Assembly (NCBI RefSeq): GCF_020532665.2
Contig: NZ_JAIWPG020000001.1
Coordinates: 372,001 to 436,000 of the forward strand
Direction: 5' to 3'
Length of the DNA stretch: 64,000 bases
Source: Lelliottia sp. WAP21
Lineage (GTDB): Bacteria; Pseudomonadota; Gammaproteobacteria; Enterobacterales; Enterobacteriaceae
Under the pieces are notes generated by a model. The model made no database searches. It had not been told where the DNA came from and saw only the letters and a list, made by a program, of their open reading frames with translations. Positions 56,915-64,000 of the stretch are shown one piece after another. Position numbers and translations under genes: made by a program. Position 1 is the first letter of the stretch. Each line of letters starts with the position of its first letter.

Positions 56915-59065
56915 ATGAAAAAAGTCGCAAGCGTCTGCCCCTATTGTGGTGCAGGCTGTAAATTAAACCTTATCGTAGAAAACAACCGCATTCTCCGCGC
57001 CGAAGCCGCCAACGGCGTGACCAACCAGGGAACCTTGTGCCTCAAAGGCTTTTACGGTTGGGACTTCCTTAACGATACCCGCTTACTCACCCCTCGCCTC
57101 ACCCAGCCCCTGATCCGTTACAACAAAGGCGATGCCTTTACCCCCGTCACCTGGGAAGAAGCCATTCGGTATACCGCCAGTAAACTGAACGCTATCAAAG
57201 AACAACACGGTCCTCGCGCCATCATGACCACGGGTTCGTCTCGGGGTACTGGCAACGAAACCAACTATGTGATGCAAAAATTTGCCCGTGCGGTGCTGAA
57301 AACCAACAATGTCGATTGCTGTGCCCGCGTATGTCATGGGCCCTCGGTTGCCGGGTTGCAGGAAACGCTGGGCAACGGCGCGATGAGCAACTCCATTAAT
57401 GACATTGAAAACTCGAAATGTTTACTGGTGTTTGGCTACAACTGCGCGGATTCGCACCCTATCGTCGCCCGTCGCGTCATTCAGGCCCGCCAGAACGGCG
57501 CAAAAATTATCGTCTGCGATCCCCGTCGTATCGAAACAGCACGCATAGCGGATCAGCATTTGCAGTTAAACAACGGCAGCAATATGGCGCTGGTGAATGC
57601 CTTTGGCTACGTCCTGCTGGAAGAGGAGCTTTACGACAAAAACTATGTCGCACGCTTTACGGATGGGCTAAGTGAATACCGCGAGCAGGTCAAAGATTAC
57701 GCGCCGGAAAAGGTGGAGTACTTGACCGGCGTCCCGGCAAGAGAGGTCCGTCAGGCGATGCGTACCTTCGCGGCGGCCCCGTCCGCCACGGTGATGTGGG
57801 GGATGGGCGTGACGCAGTTTGGTCAGGCGGTCGATGTCGTTAAAGGCTTGTCCAGCCTGGCGCTTTTGACCGGAAATCTGGGACGTCCTGCCGTGGGCGT
57901 AGGCCCGGTTCGCGGGCAAAACAACGTGCAGGGTGCCTGCGATATGGGCGTCTTACCGAATATGTTCCCGGGTTATCAGAACGTGACCGATGCCAGCGTC
58001 CGGGCGAAATTCGCCGATGCCTGGCGTATCGATGTCAACACAATGGACGATCGGGTCGGTACCCGCATAACCGAAGTGCCTCATCTGGCGCTGGAAGGTA
58101 AAATCAAAGCCTATTACATCATGGGCGAAGACCCGCTTCAGACCGAAGCCGACTTGAGTCTGGTTCGCCGTGGTTTCGACGCGCTCGATTTTGTGGTGGT
58201 TCAGGATATCTTTATGACCAAAACCGCCGAAGTCGCCGATGTCGTCTTACCCGCCACCTCCTGGGGTGAACACGGCGGCGTCTTTACCTGCGCAGACAGG
58301 GGATTCCAGCGGTTTGGCAAAGCCATTGAGGCCCGCGGCAACGTAAAAAGGGACTGGGAGATTATTAGCCTGCTGGCAAGTGAGATGGGGTACCCGATGC
58401 ATTATGACTCGGATCAGCAAATCTGGGATGAAATGCGCGAGCTCTGTCCGCTCTTTTATGGCGTTACCTACCAGAAAATGGGTGAAATGGGCCATGTGCA
58501 GTGGCCCTGCCCTACGCTGGATCACCCCGGCACGCCATACCTGTACAAAGATAATCAGTTCGATACGCCGAACGGTAAAGGCCAGCTGTTCGCCGCCCCC
58601 TGGCGGGCACCCGCCGAGGTTCCGGATGCCGATTATCCGCTGGTGTTATGTACCGTGCGGGAGGTTGGGCATTACAGCTGCCGTTCAATGACCGGCAACT
58701 GTGCCGCGTTGCAAAGCCTGGCAGATGAACCCGGTCGGGTGCAGATTAACCCGGTCGATGCCGACAAGCTGGGCATTGCTGAAGGTCAGCTCGTCTGGGT
58801 ACGGTCGCGTCGCGGGAAAGTGATCACACGCGCCAGCCTGAGCGAACGTATTAATACCGGTGCGGTGTACATGACCTATCAGTGGTGGATTGGTGCCTGC
58901 AACGAGCTGACGCAGGATAATCTTGATCCCACATCTAAAACGCCAGAAACCAAATACTGTGCGGTAAATATCGAGGCAATTGCCGATCAACGCTGGGCGG
59001 AGGATTACGCCGCCAGCGCCTATCAGGCGATGAAAACGCGCTTAATCAGTGCCGTAAACGTGTAA
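56915..59065 (+). CDS. Formate dehydrogenase H homologue with Cys140 in place of selenocysteine
   Basis: This 716-residue molybdopterin enzyme is close to E. coli FdhF, which oxidises formate to CO2 in the formate hydrogenlyase complex. The N-terminal [4Fe-4S] motif is CPYCGAGC plus Cys42. The active-site residue 140 in CARVCHGPS is Cys (TGT at 57332-57334) where FdhF has selenocysteine. The ATG at 56915 is preferred to a TTG one codon earlier. A sigma-54 promoter precedes it. No hydrogenase or maturation genes adjoin, so it must act alone or with a distant partner. Confidence 0.92.
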   Translation: MKKVASVCPYCGAGCKLNLIVENNRILRAEAANGVTNQGTLCLKGFYGWDFLNDTRLLTPRLTQPLIRYNKGDAFTPVTWEEAIRYTASKLNAIKEQHGPRAIMTTGSSRGTGNETNYVMQKFARAVLKTNNVDCCARVCHGPSVAGLQETLGNGAMSNSINDIENSKCLLVFGYNCADSHPIVARRVIQARQNGAKIIVCDPRRIETARIADQHLQLNNGSNMALVNAFGYVLLEEELYDKNYVARFTDGLSEYREQVKDYAPEKVEYLTGVPAREVRQAMRTFAAAPSATVMWGMGVTQFGQAVDVVKGLSSLALLTGNLGRPAVGVGPVRGQNNVQGACDMGVLPNMFPGYQNVTDASVRAKFADAWRIDVNTMDDRVGTRITEVPHLALEGKIKAYYIMGEDPLQTEADLSLVRRGFDALDFVVVQDIFMTKTAEVADVVLPATSWGEHGGVFTCADRGFQRFGKAIEARGNVKRDWEIISLLASEMGYPMHYDSDQQIWDEMRELCPLFYGVTYQKMGEMGHVQWPCPTLDHPGTPYLYKDNQFDTPNGKGQLFAAPWRAPAEVPDADYPLVLCTVREVGHYSCRSMTGNCAALQSLADEPGRVQINPVDADKLGIAEGQLVWVRSRRGKVITRASLSERINTGAVYMTYQWWIGACNELTQDNLDPTSKTPETKYCAVNIEAIADQRWAEDYAASAYQAMKTRLISAVNV

Positions 59066-59074
59066 TCATCCTCA

Positions 59075-59098
59075 GGCTCGCGGCGGCGAGCCTTTTTT
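59075..59098 (+). terminator. Terminator of the formate dehydrogenase gene
   Basis: A perfect 7-bp stem (59075-59081 with 59086-59092), loop GGCG and six T residues, nine bases after the stop. It touches the 3' end of the convergent regulator gene. Confidence 0.92.
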
Positions 59099-59723
59099 AT
59101 ATCCCGGGATCGGGGCAAAAGAAATTGCCGTCGGTACTATTCTCTACCTGACGACGCAGTAATTGAAGTAATTCGTAATCACTCTGCAAACCAAATTTCT
59201 GCATCACCTTGTACTTATGATTAAAGACCGTTTTTGCATCGATGGTCATCTCATCGGCAATAACCTGTACGGCCTGGCCTTTTAACAGGCTCGCCATAAC
59301 GCGGGCCTGCTGCGAAGAGAGGGTTTTGTGCGCGCATCCTGTGCACGACGCTGTTTCAGCTGGGTGCTGCATGGCAAGCCAGGCGACACGCAGCGTATTG
59401 CTGGTTTCGACGGGTGAAATCCGTCGGGGCAATAAAAGCATATCGCGATAACAGGTTGGCAGAACGGAATACGTTGTCACTTTGCGATCCACAAAGCCGA
59501 TCACCAGACGCTTCTTTCGGGCACGGAGTTCAGGCCGGCAGACCAGATGCTCCCCACGACAAAGCGAGAGAATAATAATATCGGCAAGCGCAATATTCGC
59601 CTCGGTCAATTCAACATGAATTTGAATGGTTTCGTTAAATGCTTCCTGAAAGAGATCGGAAAGTAAAAAAGCGACACCACGACGAAAATAAACGTCCGGC
59701 TCATTAATGAGAATCGTGATCAT
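59097..59723 (-). CDS. LuxR-type regulator next to fimbrial genes (FimW-like)
   Basis: This 208-residue protein has a C-terminal LuxR/FixJ helix-turn-helix (about 130-190; LSSQQARVMASLLKGQAVQVIADEM, TIDAKTVFNHKYKVMQKFG). The N-terminal half looks receiver-like but lacks a convincing phosphorylation site. The layout resembles FimW and similar fimbrial regulators. It lies 69 bases downstream of the last fimbrial gene on the same strand, so it may be in the operon or have its own promoter. Its target is inferred from position. Confidence 0.8.
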   Translation of the reverse strand: MITILINEPDVYFRRGVAFLLSDLFQEAFNETIQIHVELTEANIALADIIILSLCRGEHLVCRPELRARKKRLVIGFVDRKVTTYSVLPTCYRDMLLLPRRISPVETSNTLRVAWLAMQHPAETASCTGCAHKTLSSQQARVMASLLKGQAVQVIADEMTIDAKTVFNHKYKVMQKFGLQSDYELLQLLRRQVENSTDGNFFCPDPGI

Positions 59724-59792
59724 ACCTGTACCGCTTGATTGTAAAAAAGATCGTAGGATGGAGGGACGCGAATTCCCTGACGGACACGGTTT

Positions 59793-60290
59793 TCAATTGT
59801 ATTGCATCGTTACAATGACCACGCTGCTGAGCGTACCTGGCATCGCATGTCCGGGGCCTGAGTAAACAAAGGCCTCCAGAGGAAACGTGGCCGTTCGGTC
59901 TGACAGCACGGGCTGCGTAAGGCCCGACCCATTACCTTTTAACAAACCAGAGGTCACGTCTCTGAGCCCGATCGCCACATTGCTGGCGGTTCCGTTATTT
60001 TTAAACCAGGGGCTGCCGGAGACAGGATCTTCATTACCGGTCAGAATAATCGACACGCTGGTGGTTCCGGCAGGACAACAGGAAAAACGCAGGTTAAAGG
60101 CAACCGGTACGGCGGAAGACCCTGCCGTCATCATATTGCTAGCCTGGATATCGCCCAGGTTGACATCGACACGACTATTTCCGTCATTAAATACACAAGG
60201 GGACGCGGTGATATTTCCCGTGACGTTGAGATTTACCGTATCAGCCGCTACCCAAAAAGGTAATAAAGAGAGCAGTATGACGCGTTTCAT
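59793..60290 (-). CDS. Minor fimbrial subunit
   Basis: This 165-residue secreted protein is a chaperone-usher pilin. A short signal peptide (ending about residue 16) is followed by an N-terminal donor strand (VNLNVTGNITAS), the first conserved pilin cysteine (SPCVFNDG) and a C-terminal donor-acceptor segment (SSVVIVTMQYN) with the usual penultimate Tyr. An unusual CC pair occurs in RFSCCPAG. It is the last structural gene; LpfE- or FimF/G-like adaptor or terminator roles are possible. Confidence 0.87.
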   Translation of the reverse strand: MKRVILLSLLPFWVAADTVNLNVTGNITASPCVFNDGNSRVDVNLGDIQASNMMTAGSSAVPVAFNLRFSCCPAGTTSVSIILTGNEDPVSGSPWFKNNGTASNVAIGLRDVTSGLLKGNGSGLTQPVLSDRTATFPLEAFVYSGPGHAMPGTLSSVVIVTMQYN

Positions 60291-60303
60291 ATTTAATCCT
60301 CTC

Positions 60304-61251
60304 TTACTGATAAGTCACACTTAACGTTGCGGAGGCATTTGCAATACCCGGCATAACGGTTGTTTTTGTTTGATAATAGCGCGCGGTAAGCGGTAATAAT
60401 TCCTGGCCTCCCGCTGACTGCTTAAGCAACAGCGACGTATTAAGCGCAAGGGGGGCACCGTTATAAAGAAATTGCACCCCCACTCCTGAAGCCACGCCGG
60501 GGCTACCCTGCCCCGTAAGCGCCATAACGCTGGGCGTGCTATTATCTGGGTTCTGAATGCCGCTCAACACGACTTTAATATTTGCCCCCGTATTACAGAC
60601 AAGGCCTATATTTTGCGTAACCTGCGCATTGCCAGGGGTGGTGCCAATTGTGCTGCCAAAAAGCGAAACAGGAATATCACCAATGGGAAACGTTAATTGC
60701 GTGCTACTGACAGAGCAGGCGAGCACGTTAATTGTGCCACTCGCGACAACCACGGTAAGCCCATCCCGGTAAATACCGTCACTGCCCTGTAATGACACTG
60801 CACCCAGCGTGCCGGGGTTCAATACGCCAGGAGAAACGGGCCCCGTGACAATAAGCTCGACTTTTCCACCAAACCAATCCACATAGGAAGTCGTCGCATT
60901 ATAAGAAAAGGTCACCGGCGGATTATCAAAATAGTTTCCTGAAGATAAGCGGATGCCAATCCCCGGAATGTTAGTTTCATAGATATGGTTGCCCAGGGTG
61001 CTTAACTGCGCATTGTTATATTTCATGCTAAATCCCAGCATTAACGGATTGGTGCAGCCAGTTAAGTACGAACCTGTGTCAGCGGCCCTACCTGAAAAAA
61101 TGACCGTCCCGCGAGGTGCGTCGCGTTGTACGTTTATTTGCCCGAAAGCGATCGTCGAAACCTGCGGCGAGATGGTTGTACAGGTCCCGGCGAAAGCACG
61201 GCTTGCGGCCAGACAAAACAGAAAGAGAAAAAATACCCTGAGTCTTTGCAT
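60304..61251 (-). CDS. Fimbrial tip adhesin-like protein
   Basis: This 315-residue secreted protein has a signal peptide (to AFA near residue 21), an N-terminal lectin-like domain (about 22-170) with two cysteines (GTCTTIS and LTGCTNP) and a C-terminal pilin domain (about 175-315) with its own cysteine pair (VLACSVSS and LVCNTG), ending SVTYQ. Two-domain architecture and placement directly after the usher gene fit a tip adhesin of the LpfD or FimH type. Its receptor is not predictable. It starts right at the usher stop. Confidence 0.87.
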   Translation of the reverse strand: MQRLRVFFLFLFCLAASRAFAGTCTTISPQVSTIAFGQINVQRDAPRGTVIFSGRAADTGSYLTGCTNPLMLGFSMKYNNAQLSTLGNHIYETNIPGIGIRLSSGNYFDNPPVTFSYNATTSYVDWFGGKVELIVTGPVSPGVLNPGTLGAVSLQGSDGIYRDGLTVVVASGTINVLACSVSSTQLTFPIGDIPVSLFGSTIGTTPGNAQVTQNIGLVCNTGANIKVVLSGIQNPDNSTPSVMALTGQGSPGVASGVGVQFLYNGAPLALNTSLLLKQSAGGQELLPLTARYYQTKTTVMPGIANASATLSVTYQ

Positions 61252-63777
61252 TTATTTGCCTTGATGACACTTCACCGTCAGTTGACTCACACCAGAGGCG
61301 CCCTTATCCACCGGTAACCGGTAGTCCGCGGTACAGGATTGTGAGCGCTGGCTGCCCCATGTTGCGACCAGTTTTCCGCTATCCCGGACACCCGTAACAT
61401 AAACCTGCCCTTTGTCGCCTACGATAAATCGTCGGTTATCTCTCCCCGCGATCGATGCGCTAGCGCCGAAAGGCACGCTTTCACCCGAGGCAGTCGTTAA
61501 AACGATCAATGCGCGTCGGCCAATATCGGCGACATAATCCGCTCTGACCACGGCTCCCCGTACGGGGATGACCGTACGCGCGTTGAGTTCGAGTTCAGCA
61601 TCCTCGGGAAGTGTGTCGGTATTCAGCACCAGCGTGTTTTTCCGGTAGAGCGATAAATTATTCACCACCGTATATCCACGATAGTCAGTCCGTGCACCAG
61701 TCTGGTTGAGAATGGTCACACCGTGGGCTCCCGGGGCTGTAATCAGGGCATTTGTTTCTCCCAGGGGCTGAGAAAGCGTAATGCCCTCTCCATGCGCCAG
61801 CACGCCTCCCTGGATGCCATAATTCAGACGTGCGCTGTTCTGGTCGTAACTATATCCGGCGTTGGCCTGGGCATAGGTGCCTTTATAATCCCCCGTGAAT
61901 GTACCGGTATTTCCAACGCCTTTTGAGCCGTAGCCTTCCTGTACACTCCAGTTCAGCGCATTATTGTCGAGCGCTGAGCCACTGAGGCCCGCCATATGCG
62001 TCGCGCCATTAGTTTTGCTTGTATTCATGCTGTAGCTCGCCCACGTTTGCGGTAGAAATTTTTCCAGTGGTATGCTTATCGTGACGGCTAACATGCGGTC
62101 GCTGCTATCCCCCGATGCGTTGTTCGCCCCCGTAGAATGGCCGTTTTTATTCATGCTCCAGGTGATGCCATAGCTGATGTTATGCCAGTAATTGTTGTAA
62201 CCCAGGCTGACAGACTGCATTGGCTTGCCTGAATTCCAGTAGTCTTCCTCGACGGCGCTGAGCATAAGAGAACCTCTGCTCGCCCCTAACGACTGGCTCA
62301 ACGTCAGCTCTGCGCGATGCCGACGGCGAGCGTTCGGATCGGTGCTGCTTCTGTCACCTTCGAGGATCTCCTGCATCCCGTAATAGCCTTTTGTCGAATA
62401 GCGATATCCGGCGATGGAGAAGTTCGTTCCCGTCTCAACAAAATTTTTACTGTATCGCGCGCGCCAGGACTGTCCCATTGAGGCGTCTTGCCTCGCTGGT
62501 GTGGACCATGCCTGGATCACATCTGCTGAGATCGCCCCGAATGCTCCCATGTTCATGCCTGCACCGGCAGCAACAGCTTGATAGCGACTTGCGCCTTGTC
62601 CGCCCCCATACAGCGTAAGGCCGTGCGGCAAACCATAGATGCCGGTTAATTGTGCAAACGGCGTTTTCTCAACATCACGGTTATACGAACGGTATTGTCC
62701 CGCCGTCAGTGCATACCTGAGCCGCCCTTCACGCTGCAGCACCGGTAGCGACGCGAATGGCACGGTGAAATGCTGTTCGCTGCCGTCGGCTTCTTTCACC
62801 GTGACCTCCAGATCGCCTGCGCCACCCGTGGGATACATATCGCGAATTTCAAACGCACCGGGCGACACATAGCTCTGGTAAATCTGATACCCGTTCTGGC
62901 GAACCACCACCTGCGCCTGAGTTCGGGCTATCCCGCGCACCACAGGGGCATAGCCTTTCATCGACTCCGGCAACATGTCGTCGTCAGACGCCAGCTGCAC
63001 GCCGCGAAACGGCATACTGTCGAAGACGTCAGACGGGGCGCTGCTGTCACCCAGCGTCAGCTGGGCCTTTAAGGGAATGACCGCGCGCTGAAGATAGGTA
63101 TAGACGGTGTCCCACTGGTCCTGGCCGGTAGTATCCCGGCTCCAGGTACTGTAATTGCGCAGCCGCCAGGGCCCCAGATTGATCCCGGGCCGCAGGTTGG
63201 CATACTCGCTTTGGTCCGTCGCCGCACCGTTACGCGGCATTGTGGTCGCACCGCTCAGGCTGTAATTAAGCATTGCCGCATTGATGCCCTCGTCCCACTG
63301 CTCGGGTGGCACGGCGTCCCTCGCCTGTGCCTTCATGGCGGCCTGCGGAATGCTGAGGGTCAGCCGCTGCGCGGCAAAATCAAACTCACTCATCGCCTGT
63401 GGTATGGCTGCAAGCCGGGCACAGGCATGGTCGGGCACAACAAGATCCGTAAAAAGCGCTGTTTTCACGCCCCATTGCGCCAGTTGTTCAACACTCAGAC
63501 ACGGCGTCAACGTCGGGGAGCCGTCGGCATTTTTGCCTGCATCAAAAGAGACGTCGCGAGTTTCCTGTAGCTGATTATTCAGGACTACATCTACATGGTA
63601 GGTGCCGGGCGGCTGGGTTCCTCTTTCGAAAGCGGAAAGATCGACCTTCCCGGCACGGGGATTATCCAGCTCAACCAGGTCGGCATTGAAGGTTTCCGAG
63701 GCACACGCAAATGGCGGGGTGAGCGCCGGAGCAATGACAATAGCCAGCCATCCAGAGAGTATTTTTCGCTTTCCCAT
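61252..63777 (-). CDS. Fimbrial outer membrane usher
   Basis: This FimD-family usher (841 residues from the ATG at 63777) forms the outer-membrane pore that assembles pili. After a signal peptide come the N-terminal chaperone-binding domain (FNADLVELDNPRAGKVDLSAFERG), the 24-strand barrel with plug, and C-terminal domains ending in a paired-Cys segment (SQSCTADYRL ... TVKCHQGK). A GTG at 63789 four codons earlier is an equal candidate; neither has a strong ribosome site. The adhesin gene follows without a gap. Confidence 0.93.
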   Translation of the reverse strand: MGKRKILSGWLAIVIAPALTPPFACASETFNADLVELDNPRAGKVDLSAFERGTQPPGTYHVDVVLNNQLQETRDVSFDAGKNADGSPTLTPCLSVEQLAQWGVKTALFTDLVVPDHACARLAAIPQAMSEFDFAAQRLTLSIPQAAMKAQARDAVPPEQWDEGINAAMLNYSLSGATTMPRNGAATDQSEYANLRPGINLGPWRLRNYSTWSRDTTGQDQWDTVYTYLQRAVIPLKAQLTLGDSSAPSDVFDSMPFRGVQLASDDDMLPESMKGYAPVVRGIARTQAQVVVRQNGYQIYQSYVSPGAFEIRDMYPTGGAGDLEVTVKEADGSEQHFTVPFASLPVLQREGRLRYALTAGQYRSYNRDVEKTPFAQLTGIYGLPHGLTLYGGGQGASRYQAVAAGAGMNMGAFGAISADVIQAWSTPARQDASMGQSWRARYSKNFVETGTNFSIAGYRYSTKGYYGMQEILEGDRSSTDPNARRRHRAELTLSQSLGASRGSLMLSAVEEDYWNSGKPMQSVSLGYNNYWHNISYGITWSMNKNGHSTGANNASGDSSDRMLAVTISIPLEKFLPQTWASYSMNTSKTNGATHMAGLSGSALDNNALNWSVQEGYGSKGVGNTGTFTGDYKGTYAQANAGYSYDQNSARLNYGIQGGVLAHGEGITLSQPLGETNALITAPGAHGVTILNQTGARTDYRGYTVVNNLSLYRKNTLVLNTDTLPEDAELELNARTVIPVRGAVVRADYVADIGRRALIVLTTASGESVPFGASASIAGRDNRRFIVGDKGQVYVTGVRDSGKLVATWGSQRSQSCTADYRLPVDKGASGVSQLTVKCHQGK

Positions 63778-63811
63778 CTCATTATTCACTTACACTGCGA
63801 ATGCCCTGGGC

Positions 63812-64000
63812 CTACAGACTGGCGCGATGTTCAGCCCCCGTGCTGCCAAAATCGTTAATTAATTTAAAGCTGAGCGAGCCGCGGGGATTCCCTGCTGGCA
63901 GGTTGAATAATGCCGTTGCGCCGGGTAAGACATAGGTTGCATCATCCACCTTGTTATGACCGATTCGCACCTCGTTAAAATTCATCACAAACCGACCTGG
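63812..64000 (-). CDS. Fimbrial periplasmic chaperone (partial)
   Basis: On the minus strand an open frame enters at 64000 and ends at a TAG (63812-63814), giving 62 residues of a PapD/FimC-type chaperone C-terminus. The blocks RFVMNFNEVRIG, ATYVLPGATALFNLPAG and SLSFKLINDFG match the end of domain 2 of such chaperones. The N-terminal part lies outside the window. It precedes the usher gene, the normal chaperone-usher order. Confidence 0.85.
   Translation of the reverse strand, partial: PGRFVMNFNEVRIGHNKVDDATYVLPGATALFNLPAGNPRGSLSFKLINDFGSTGAEHRASL

Noticed and set aside
63790..63811. Chaperone stop placed directly before the usher start
   Set aside because: Re-reading base by base showed the chaperone frame ends earlier at the TAG 63812-63814; the later TAA is out of frame.

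Overview
The window is chromosomal DNA of a gamma-proteobacterium of the order Enterobacterales. Gene order from rsxD to sufA follows the E. coli K-12 stretch rsx-nth-dtpA-pdxY-tyrS-slyA-nemA-sodB-purR-cfa-mdtK-pykF-lpp-suf, and most proteins look nearly colinear with their E. coli counterparts. It is not E. coli: there are extra genes at several junctions, including a Klebsiella-type cystathionine beta-synthase/gamma-lyase block. An Enterobacter-like or closely related genus is the best guess; this is inferred from remembered synteny, not from a search.

Layout. 1-2663: end of the Rsx electron-transfer operon plus nth. 2664-5501: dtpA and gstA after a long spacer. 5584-10164: a minus-strand run pdxY, tyrS, pdxH, mliC, anmK. 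10417-12933: slyB, an inserted membrane diguanylate cyclase and slyA. 13120-16249: the ydhIJK efflux set. 16228-18011: sodC, ydhF, ydhL. 18158-22828: an inserted eptA-type phosphoethanolamine transferase, then nemR-nemA-gloA-rnt. 22873-31499: grxD, mepH, sodB, ydhP, the 29-residue ynhF, purR, ydhB, ydhC, cfa. 31530-35843: ribC, mdtK, two tRNA-Val genes, ydhS. 35891-43530: an accessory stretch with a beta-carbonic anhydrase, a zinc-ribbon metallo-beta-lactamase-fold protein, a 46-residue acidic protein, fumD, a MetNIQ-type importer and the divergent mtcBC-like pair. 43908-45874: pykF and lpp. 45939-52570: ldtE and sufABCDSE. 52971-56723: a YqjD/ElaB-like protein and the blue-light module bluR, bluF, ycgZ-ymgA-ariR. 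56915-59065: a formate dehydrogenase H homologue with Cys140 instead of selenocysteine. 59097-64000: a LuxR-type regulator and a chaperone-usher fimbrial operon cut by the window edge.

Functional themes are redox and electrophile defence (rsx, sodB, sodC, nemRA-gloA, grxD, suf), envelope maintenance (slyB, lpp, ldtE, mepH, eptA, cfa, mliC, anmK), vitamin B6 metabolism (pdxY, pdxH), sulfur amino acid import and conversion, and motile/sessile control (diguanylate cyclase, BluR/BluF, ariR, fimbriae).

Many operators can be read directly: a PhoP box before slyB, an exact SlyA site before slyA, a PmrA-like box before eptA, a perfect inverted repeat before nemR, PurR boxes at purR, a Cra site at pykF, a Fur-like box before sufA and a sigma-54 promoter before the formate dehydrogenase gene. 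The least described signal is a set of GTAC-centred half-sites, partly in a shared N7 arrangement, in the two promoter regions flanking bluF. I found no CRISPR array, insertion sequence, prophage or clear new defence system; most of the window is ordinary core genome.
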